A DNA stretch of 7,745 nt, taken from NCBI GenBank assembly GCA_016931665.1, contig JAFGEH010000107.1:1-7745 (forward strand), given 5' to 3'. The translations under genes were made by a program, and so were the position numbers. The notes under the pieces were generated by a model. That model was not told the DNA's origin, did not search any database, and saw nothing but the letters and a program-made list of their open reading frames with translations. Numbering within the stretch: the first letter of the stretch is position 1; every line of letters begins with the position of its first letter. The DNA is from Candidatus Cloacimonadota bacterium. GTDB taxonomy: Bacteria > Cloacimonadota > Cloacimonadia > Cloacimonadales > TCS61. This document shows positions 1-5,651 of this stretch, one piece after another.

Positions 1-645
1 CTTGAAACCGCTGAAACTGAAATCGAAATTCCCCTTACGATTCATTCCCCGAGGAAAGGTTACGAAATCACCATCACCTTCGGCAGCCAGTTTATCTATT
101 CTGGCTCCGCCCGGATATCCCAGCCCCATCAACTGGGCGATCTTATCGAATGCCTCACCAGCTGCATCATCTCTGGTCCGGCCAACAATATCGAAATCGG
201 TTTCTGTGCGGAAATCTACCAATTCGGTATGCCCCCCGGAAACAACCAGGGCCAGGTAGGGAGGTAACAGTTCAGGGTTGCTCAATTTAATGGCATTAAT
301 ATGGCCGATCATATGATTAACGGCGATGATGGGAATTCCCAGTCCATAGGCCAGGCTTTTAGCAAAGGAAACGCCTACCAGCAATGCTCCGATCAGGCCG
401 GGATTCACAGACACAGCCACAGCCGAGACAGCTGCCAGGTCAAGTTCAGCCAGTTGCAGAGCGGTTCTGGTCAGGTGGACAATATTTTGCAGATGCATAC
501 GAGAAGCCAGTTCCGGCACCACTCCCCCGAAACCGGCATGAGTTGCCTGGGAGGAAACCACATTACTTAAAACCTGATAGGCGGAATTGACAACAGCAAC
601 GGAAGTATCGTCACAGGAAGTTTCAAAGGCGAGAATATTAGTCAT
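1..645 (-). CDS. tsaD: tRNA N6-adenosine threonylcarbamoyltransferase TsaD (C-terminus outside window)
   Basis: TsaD transfers the threonylcarbamoyl group from threonylcarbamoyl-AMP to A37 of ANN-decoding tRNAs, working in the cytoplasm with TsaB and TsaE. The 215 visible residues show the Kae1/Qri7/TsaD signature in order: ETSCDDTSVA (residues 8-17), PGLIGALLVG (82-91), the metal-binding pair H111 and H115 in NHMIGH, VVSGGHTEL (134-142), DDAAGEAFDK (159-168), GYPGG (176-180) and DFSFSGFK (208-215), where the window ends. The family is usually about 330-350 residues, so roughly the first two thirds are present. The ATG at 645 gives the canonical N-terminus MTNILAFETSCDD. It lies inside the end of the YbbR gene (ATGACTAA, 8-base overlap) and no strong Shine-Dalgarno precedes it, so translation is probably coupled. 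The usual Glu between the two metal His residues is Ile here, and the usual GPGL is NPGL; neither looks inactivating. The frame is open to base 1. Confidence 0.97.
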   Translation of the reverse strand, partial: MTNILAFETSCDDTSVAVVNSAYQVLSNVVSSQATHAGFGGVVPELASRMHLQNIVHLTRTALQLAELDLAAVSAVAVSVNPGLIGALLVGVSFAKSLAYGLGIPIIAVNHMIGHINAIKLSNPELLPPYLALVVSGGHTELVDFRTETDFDIVGRTRDDAAGEAFDKIAQLMGLGYPGGARIDKLAAEGDGDFVTFPRGMNRKGNFDFSFSGFK

Positions 646-1546
646 TCAGAATAACTTGTATCTGCTGGGGAGTATATTCTACCAGTTTGACTCCGGCTGG
701 CAAGGCAAAGGAAACAGGGGCAAAATGTTTCTTTCCCGACTTCAGGTTCCGCAGGTCAGCAGGATCGATATAAGCCCGGATGGAAGTAGTCTCCAGGTCA
801 TCGATCAGCTCTTTGGGTCCGCGGATCATCACGGATACCTTCTGGGGGATAATGGAAATGTTCATTTCCAGAGGATAGGATACGGGAATAAGGGAAATCG
901 TCCGCGTAACCACCTGGGACTGGGTTACTTCCAGGATTACATTCTTATTCAGCAGCTGCACCCGGTTATCGGGAGGGATAAGTTTAGCAGTAATCTTGCC
1001 GGATTTCAGCATTTTCTGAGATACAGGTTCCGTCTGAATCTCCGCGATATCGTTGAGAATTGAGGCGGGTCCCTTCAAATCGACTTTTTCCTGAGGATTA
1101 TCGATTTTGTTTTTAATAAAGAACTCTTCATCACCAGCCGAGGCAAAAATTATTTTGATCGGCTTCTTCTCTTCCACGATCCGGTCCATCCAGACTGCAG
1201 TGATATCAGCCAACTGGCCTGGCTCGATCTGAGCTTCCAGCTTACCTTCGTTTTCCAGGTTGTTCACAGATATCTGGAAGCTGTTAGCCCCGTAAGTGAA
1301 ATCGGCGGCGTTAATCTCCAGATAGGGATTAGCCAGTTTTAGAACCAGAAAATCCAGTCCCCGGCCCTGGAACAGTATCGTTATGCGGGGATGATCGTTA
1401 TTAACCAGCACCAAATCGGAGGGGATATCAACGAAGTGAATAGGAACAGGCACTTCCTGGGTATGTTCCCGAAGCAGAACCTGTTGAAACCAGAGGAAAA
1501 CGGCCAGCAGGAAAACCAGGAGTTTGAGCAGAAAATTTCTTTTCAT
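638..1546 (-). CDS. Membrane-anchored YbbR-domain protein (CdaR-like)
   Basis: The protein has 302 residues. An N-terminal basic start followed by a hydrophobic segment (about residues 4-24, KLLVFLLAVFLWF core) should anchor it in the inner membrane with the rest outside the cytoplasm. Three YbbR-type repeats follow, at about 32-117, 125-208 and 214-300. The second and third carry the clearest family pattern, VDLKGPASILNDIAEIQTEPV-like (155-175) and VSVMIRGPKELIDDLETT (237-254). In Firmicutes, YbbR proteins (CdaR) bind and regulate the di-adenylate cyclase CdaA; that role here is inference, since no cdaA is in the window. The start at 1546 leaves 14 bases after the stop of the HEAT-repeat gene, with no obvious Shine-Dalgarno. 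The stop (638-640) lies within the first codons of tsaD. Family membership is fairly secure; the partner and process are not. Confidence 0.85.
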   Translation of the reverse strand: MKRNFLLKLLVFLLAVFLWFQQVLLREHTQEVPVPIHFVDIPSDLVLVNNDHPRITILFQGRGLDFLVLKLANPYLEINAADFTYGANSFQISVNNLENEGKLEAQIEPGQLADITAVWMDRIVEEKKPIKIIFASAGDEEFFIKNKIDNPQEKVDLKGPASILNDIAEIQTEPVSQKMLKSGKITAKLIPPDNRVQLLNKNVILEVTQSQVVTRTISLIPVSYPLEMNISIIPQKVSVMIRGPKELIDDLETTSIRAYIDPADLRNLKSGKKHFAPVSFALPAGVKLVEYTPQQIQVILND

Positions 1547-1560
1547 CGGAGTGGGTGTTA

Positions 1561-2382
1561 TCAGCGATTGATTATATAAAGCAGCTTCTCACCCATTCTG
1601 GAGACATTTTCGTTTTCATCGTGAACCCAGTCATTAATAGTCTGTTGAGTAAGCAGCACGAATTCTTCAGATCTTTCCCGCCGGTTCTTCTGGATTACGA
1701 TATTTGCCAGTTTTTTCATGGAGACCCAGATGGTTTTCATTCTCTTGTCATCGGCATTGGAGAGCCATTCCCGGATATAGGGAAAGACGACGATGGGATT
1801 AGCCCTGGCTACCTGGGTCAGGATATGAGTGATCTTTTTCTGTACTTCCATGGTATCATCGTCGATGGCCTTGCTGATGAACTGCATGATGAAATTGGGA
1901 TCGTTGTTGGCAATATTTTCCATGCCATGAAAGGAAAGAGCTCTTTTCTTGGAATTTTTGGAAGTGATCCATTCCGACATCTTAACTTTCATCAGGTCGG
2001 GGTATCTCTTCCACAGGTCATTGATAATACTTTCCACTTCCCAGGGGATACTTTCGAAGGTTTCTTCCAGGATTTCAAAGAGTTTTTCCGGTTCATCGGC
2101 ATAACGGGCATAATAGTAGAAAAGGGCTGTTGCTCGTACTCCGTAGATTCTGTGCTGGAGCATCTTCTTGACGACGGGAACGATCTTTCTCTGATCGGAA
2201 TAGTTGATGAGGTCCTTACCCAGGTATTCCCTGACGAAATAATTGGGTGTAGCCGAGAGGCTGATCAATTCCTTTTCTGCCTTGGTACCTTTATCTTTAT
2301 CAAGCAATTCATAGATGCCGTCTATTATGGAATTGAGCTCTTTTCTGGATTCCGAATCCAGTCTGCCGATTTTGCTTAACAT
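1561..2382 (-). CDS. HEAT/ARM-repeat protein, distantly AlkD-like
   Basis: The 273-residue soluble protein is built of amphipathic helix pairs without signal peptide or membrane segment. Repeat-like units are visible from about residue 45 to the end, for example VREYLGKDLIN, GVRATALFYYYARYAD (81-96), VQKKITHILTQVARANP (190-206) and WVHDENENVSRMGEKLLYIINR at the C-terminus. The layout, size and a region with W114 followed by EWITSKNSKKRALSFHGM (137-154) recall the AlkC/AlkD family of DNA alkylation repair glycosylases, which use a HEAT-like superhelix to hold DNA. AlkD has an Asp four residues after its active-site Trp; here that position is Ser118, so base excision cannot be assumed. A general scaffolding or nucleic-acid-binding role is equally possible. 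The ATG at 2382 is preceded by GAGGT three bases upstream. It is the first gene after the 160-base gap and probably heads the operon with the YbbR gene and tsaD. Confidence 0.7.
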   Translation of the reverse strand: MLSKIGRLDSESRKELNSIIDGIYELLDKDKGTKAEKELISLSATPNYFVREYLGKDLINYSDQRKIVPVVKKMLQHRIYGVRATALFYYYARYADEPEKLFEILEETFESIPWEVESIINDLWKRYPDLMKVKMSEWITSKNSKKRALSFHGMENIANNDPNFIMQFISKAIDDDTMEVQKKITHILTQVARANPIVVFPYIREWLSNADDKRMKTIWVSMKKLANIVIQKNRRERSEEFVLLTQQTINDWVHDENENVSRMGEKLLYIINR

Positions 2383-2385
2383 ATT

Positions 2386-2390
2386 ACCTC
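2386..2390 (-). promoter_or_regulatory. Shine-Dalgarno GAGGT for the HEAT-repeat gene
   Basis: On the minus strand the sequence reads GAGGT-AAT-ATG, which fixes the start of the HEAT-repeat gene at 2382. It is the clearest ribosome binding site in the second block, in line with this gene being the head of its transcript. Confidence 0.7.
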
Positions 2391-2476
2391 GCTTTAACTT
2401 CCGAGTCCCCCAACCCTTATGAGCATAATACAGGCAGGAACATGGTTCATTTTGATTTTTAGCTTTGTGCCAATGA

Positions 2477-2504
2477 ATTATTTTTTATTCGCCCAATCTG
2501 TTAA
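2477..2504 (-). promoter_or_regulatory. Candidate sigma70-type promoter for HEAT-ybbR-tsaD
   Basis: On the minus strand TTAACA (2499-2504) stands 16 bases before AATAAT (2477-2482); each matches five of six bases of the TTGACA and TATAAT consensus. It lies in the only gap above 22 bases in the window and would give a leader of roughly 85-90 bases before the ATG at 2382. The gap is AT-rich, so chance matches are likely; a second weaker -35-like TTGGCA lies at 2468-2473. The rest of the gap shows no riboswitch-like fold or strong inverted repeat that I can make out by eye. Confidence 0.33.
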
Positions 2505-2542
2505 CCATCAGAGCTGAAAGCAGATATTAGTCAAAGTATTTT

Positions 2543-4210
2543 TTATTTTTCCCCTGATTTCTGCAGTTCCTCCCGCAGAAGAGGAGATAGATCACTTTTA
2601 TCATCCTGTACCCAGCGGTCGTCAATTCTGGTAGTAACCGGGGAGTTTCTTTTAATATAATCGACAATGACATCCCTCAGGTTCAGTTCCTGGCGGGTGA
2701 TGGCGGATTCCGGGACCTGGGTGAGAAGGGCGAGTCCGGCATTGCCCTGCATCAGGAAATCGGTAGTGGCGATCCGATAGATTTTATCGGCTTGCCAGGG
2801 TTCACCACCGATAATCAGATCGGTAACCCGATCGTAATTATTTCTTTTTTTACTGAAGCGGACTTTCACTCCTGCCACTCGTAAACCATGACGGGAACCG
2901 GAAACGCGCATTTCAATAATCTCTTTGAGGAATCTGCCGTCAGCGGTGAAAGTGACCAGCTGGTTATCGAAGGGCATAACGTTGAAGACATCCCGGTAGG
3001 TGATGTAACCTTTCTGGATATCTCCCCTGATCCCGCCCAGGTTGAGAAAGGCAAAATCCGCATCGGTACCGAACAGCATTGCTTCACACACCATGTTGCC
3101 AATGAGGTTCTGGGCACCACCTCCCAGCCTGGAAAGATAAATGGCCGCTTCTCCGATTACTTCATCCATACCCTCTTCCGCCATTGCCTGCCATTTGCGC
3201 AGGGTATCGCCTATTACCGGGTCGGGGAGGAACTGGTCTTCGAACATGGTGATCAGGACTCCTTCCCGGAGAGCCGGAGATTCATAACCGGACAGGGTCT
3301 TGGTTTCGGCATCGATCTTCAGGGTTACATGGCCCAGGCTGCTGCCGTAAGCCCAGCCCTGAAAGACCAGGGTATGATTGGCGGGATCAACCCAGGGTTC
3401 GGCAAAACCCTTGTGCATATGACCGCCAAAGAAGATATCGATCCCGGGGACTTCATGCACAAGTTCCTGGGCATCATAACCCCAGTACCTTTCCTCCTGC
3501 GGTTTCGCATCGTTGCCATATCTGGCCTCAAAAGCTGGTTCGGGTTCATAGGGCAGCCCCATGTGACCGGCAACAATGATCAGATCAGCTCCGGCCTCGC
3601 GAACCAGAGGAATGTATTTCTCCAGGGCCTCCCTGGCTGAAAGAAAATCAACATTCTTAATATTCTCGGGGAAACTCATTTTCCCGGTATCGGTGGTGGT
3701 TAAACCAATTATCCCCAGCTTAACTCCCATTTTTTCCATAATAATATAAGGCTGAACATAATCGACCAGTTCCGTAGTTCCCTTTCTTACGATATTGCTG
3801 CTGAGTACCGGGAATTCCGCCAGATCGTAGGCTTCTCTCAGAATTTCTTCTCCCAAATCATATTCATGGTTACCGACGACAGTCAAGTCGTAGCCGATCA
3901 TATTCATGTATTCGATCACCGCCTTACCTTCGGTTACGGTACCGATGGGATGTCCCTGAAAGAAATCTCCCACATCGATCAGCAGGTGATCGCGGTTACG
4001 TCCATTGCTGAATTTCCGCACTTGTTTGATATAGGTGGCAGCGCTGCCGCCTCCGCCCAGCATGGGTGGGAATTCCGGATTCATGAAGGTGGCTTCGTAG
4101 CGGTCTATACCGCCATGCAGGTCGTTAGTGAACATAACATCCAGACGCAAATCTTCACCTGCCAGTTGCAGGAAAAAGCTTAACGCGATCAGTAAACTGA
4201 AATATTTCAT
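2543..4210 (-). CDS. Exported 5'-nucleotidase-family metallophosphatase (UshA/YfkN type)
   Basis: The 555-residue protein has a signal peptide (about residues 1-18, MKYFSLLIALSFFLQLAG) and should act in the periplasm or outside the cell. The N-terminal metallophosphatase domain carries all the di-metal ligands: TNDLHGG (28-34), DVGDFFQG (79-86), GNHEYDLG (113-120), AGHMG (214-218) and GGHMHKG (262-268). The C-terminal 5'-nucleotidase domain (about 350-530) shows NLIGNMVCEAM, NLGGIRGDIQKG (390-401) and YRDVFNVMPFDNQLV (405-419), with the first base-stacking aromatic at F414. The family hydrolyses nucleotides and sometimes UDP-sugars or other phosphate esters. The usual GGDGF loop that supplies the second stacking Phe is GNAGL here (489-493), so substrate choice may differ. 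Length is normal for the family. The ATG at 4210 gives a clean signal peptide. It begins 9 bases after the FadL-like gene, its AGGA overlapping that gene's stop, so the two are surely co-transcribed. Confidence 0.94.
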   Translation of the reverse strand: MKYFSLLIALSFFLQLAGEDLRLDVMFTNDLHGGIDRYEATFMNPEFPPMLGGGGSAATYIKQVRKFSNGRNRDHLLIDVGDFFQGHPIGTVTEGKAVIEYMNMIGYDLTVVGNHEYDLGEEILREAYDLAEFPVLSSNIVRKGTTELVDYVQPYIIMEKMGVKLGIIGLTTTDTGKMSFPENIKNVDFLSAREALEKYIPLVREAGADLIIVAGHMGLPYEPEPAFEARYGNDAKPQEERYWGYDAQELVHEVPGIDIFFGGHMHKGFAEPWVDPANHTLVFQGWAYGSSLGHVTLKIDAETKTLSGYESPALREGVLITMFEDQFLPDPVIGDTLRKWQAMAEEGMDEVIGEAAIYLSRLGGGAQNLIGNMVCEAMLFGTDADFAFLNLGGIRGDIQKGYITYRDVFNVMPFDNQLVTFTADGRFLKEIIEMRVSGSRHGLRVAGVKVRFSKKRNNYDRVTDLIIGGEPWQADKIYRIATTDFLMQGNAGLALLTQVPESAITRQELNLRDVIVDYIKRNSPVTTRIDDRWVQDDKSDLSPLLREELQKSGEK

Positions 4211-4217
4211 GATATCA

Positions 4218-4221
4218 TCCT
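4218..4221 (-). promoter_or_regulatory. Shine-Dalgarno AGGA overlapping the upstream stop
   Basis: The minus strand reads TAGGA, then seven bases, then the ATG at 4210. The TAG is the stop codon of the FadL-like gene (4220-4222), so termination of one gene places ribosomes on the binding site of the phosphatase gene, a layout typical of coupled translation. Confidence 0.6.
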
Positions 4222-5629
4222 ACCAGGTATAAGAAAGGGCTGCCTGCAATCCCAGGAAATTCTCATTAACGGCATCCGGATTCTCCCAACCGCGGTCAGC
4301 CAGGTTCAGGTAATAATAATTAGTCCAGAGGATCTCATAATCATAGAAGCTGTCCTGGAAGAGATCCAGGGCATCATACTGCCTGTTGCTGAAGGTGCAG
4401 CTGAAATCCATTTCCAGCTTCTGCCAGAGAGTGAATCCTGAACCAACGGAGAAGGTGGGAGTAACCACTTTATTGGCGAAAGTAAGGCCTTCCTGCTCGT
4501 GCAGGGCATAGGTGGTTTGATAATTAAAGCCCAGGCGCAGGGGTATCTTGTCCAGAAGCCGATGTTCCAGCCCTACATAAAAATTCAGGGCATCATCATA
4601 CAGGTGATTCACCTCCGACCACTGCACATATTCCACATCGAGATTGAACCAGGTACGCATGACGTTTCTCGGTTCATAGGAAACACCAGCCCTTACGGTA
4701 AGAGGTGTGCTGTAATCCGCATAGGCCGAGGAATCTGTCAACACGATCTCATCATGCAGTCCCAGGCTGTCTTCATAGATATGCCGGTAACCGTAATAGG
4801 CATAATAGGAATCTTCCAGAGCAGCTCCGTCCAGGTCACCGCTTACGTCGAATTCAACCCGGGGCCGGAAGCTGAGGCCAAATCCCAGGCGAGGGTCAGC
4901 TTTCCAATGTAATCCGGCCTGCCAGGTGAAGGCCGAGAATTCCCGATTCAGTTGGCTGGCAACACCAGCCAGGGAGGGAATATTATCCAAAGCCCAGTCC
5001 GACCAGACGATGCTGCGATTCAATTCTGTATCACCGTTCATTTGTTGAAGTTCGAGACCCAGAGTTAGCCGATCCCGGTAATTGACGGCGGTAGAAAAGC
5101 CCAGGGCATAGATGCTGCCTGTTCCTTCCAGGTAATTATAAGCGATCGCAGGGGGATACTGGTCATAATCGGAGTTGGCGTTATTGCGCACTTCTTCTTC
5201 ATAGTTGGAACTGAAGTCGACCACAGGTCTGTAGGACAGCCCGGCAGCCAGGCGCAGATCCTGAAACTGGTGAGCATATTTGAAGCCGGCGGTGAAATTA
5301 TTCATATAATGGGTGTTACTGACATAGGTAGCGTCATCGGAATAGGCGTCGAAGGAGTTATACATGGGCAGGGAGCGGTCTTCGGTTGATTTCAGCAGAT
5401 CGGTCTGAATCTGAAAAACAAAGCCGGCAGGTAATACGCCCAGATTGGCCGGATTCAGAAAGGAATCGAAGAGTCGGTTACCTCCGGCAGTTCCGGCAGA
5501 TCCCATGGCCTGGGACCGGGCATCGTTGTTTAAGACAAGGTTACCGGATATTCTTTCCAGAATAGAATAGGAATGGAGCTGAGTCAGGATCAGCATCAAA
5601 AGTATGATTATCGTCAGGAATCTCGTCAT
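4220..5629 (-). CDS. FadL/OMPP1-like outer-membrane beta-barrel protein
   Basis: The product is 469 residues. A signal peptide (about residues 1-20, MTRFLTIIILLMLILTQLHS) is followed by ARSQAMGSAGTAGG and FLNPANLG (37-64), the N-terminal hatch pattern seen in FadL/OMPP1/TodX and PorV-like proteins, where the usual form is an A-R-x-x-x-M-G-x-A stretch followed by N-P-A. The rest is alternating polar and hydrophobic strands rich in Tyr, Trp and Gly, such as LGFGLSFRPRVEFDVSG and LRAGVSYEPR-like segments, ending in LGLQAALSYTW with an aromatic last residue as expected for BAM-assembled barrels. FadL relatives let hydrophobic compounds through the outer membrane; the cargo here is unknown. An in-frame ATG at 5722 would extend it by 31 residues into the preceding gene, but that extension is not signal-like, while the ATG at 5629 has GGAGG four bases upstream and a perfect leader. 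It sits 22 bases after the larger barrel gene. Confidence 0.85.
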   Translation of the reverse strand: MTRFLTIIILLMLILTQLHSYSILERISGNLVLNNDARSQAMGSAGTAGGNRLFDSFLNPANLGVLPAGFVFQIQTDLLKSTEDRSLPMYNSFDAYSDDATYVSNTHYMNNFTAGFKYAHQFQDLRLAAGLSYRPVVDFSSNYEEEVRNNANSDYDQYPPAIAYNYLEGTGSIYALGFSTAVNYRDRLTLGLELQQMNGDTELNRSIVWSDWALDNIPSLAGVASQLNREFSAFTWQAGLHWKADPRLGFGLSFRPRVEFDVSGDLDGAALEDSYYAYYGYRHIYEDSLGLHDEIVLTDSSAYADYSTPLTVRAGVSYEPRNVMRTWFNLDVEYVQWSEVNHLYDDALNFYVGLEHRLLDKIPLRLGFNYQTTYALHEQEGLTFANKVVTPTFSVGSGFTLWQKLEMDFSCTFSNRQYDALDLFQDSFYDYEILWTNYYYLNLADRGWENPDAVNENFLGLQAALSYTW

Positions 5630-5633
5630 TTTT

Positions 5634-5638
5634 CCTCC
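5634..5638 (-). promoter_or_regulatory. Shine-Dalgarno GGAGG deciding the FadL-like start
   Basis: The minus strand reads GGAGG-AAAA-ATG, the strongest ribosome binding site in the window. It lies in the 22-base gap after the stop of the large barrel gene and rules in favour of the start at 5629 over the upstream in-frame ATG at 5722. Confidence 0.8.
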
Positions 5639-5651
5639 AGATTTATCTTCA

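Noticed and set aside
286..405. NPGL in place of GPGL and Ile in place of Glu in the TsaD metal motif, considered as signs of an inactive enzyme.
   Set aside because: Both metal-binding His residues and all other signature stretches are intact, and these positions vary among functional TsaD proteins.
1555..2379. A 274-codon plus-strand open frame lying almost exactly opposite the HEAT-repeat gene.
   Set aside because: It mirrors the minus-strand gene, which has a good ribosome binding site, repeat-protein helices and operon context. The plus-strand product (Phe, Gly, Ile-rich with no pattern) looks like a reverse-strand shadow.
2475..2490. A possible terminator hairpin in the AT-rich stretch reading GAATAAAAAATAATTC on the minus strand.
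   Set aside because: Only four base pairs can form, all but one A-T, with no following T run; it fits promoter -10 sequence better than a terminator.
2888..3640. A 250-codon plus-strand open frame opposite the phosphatase gene.
   Set aside because: The minus strand encodes a full-length enzyme with all metal-binding motifs; the plus-strand product has no recognisable features.
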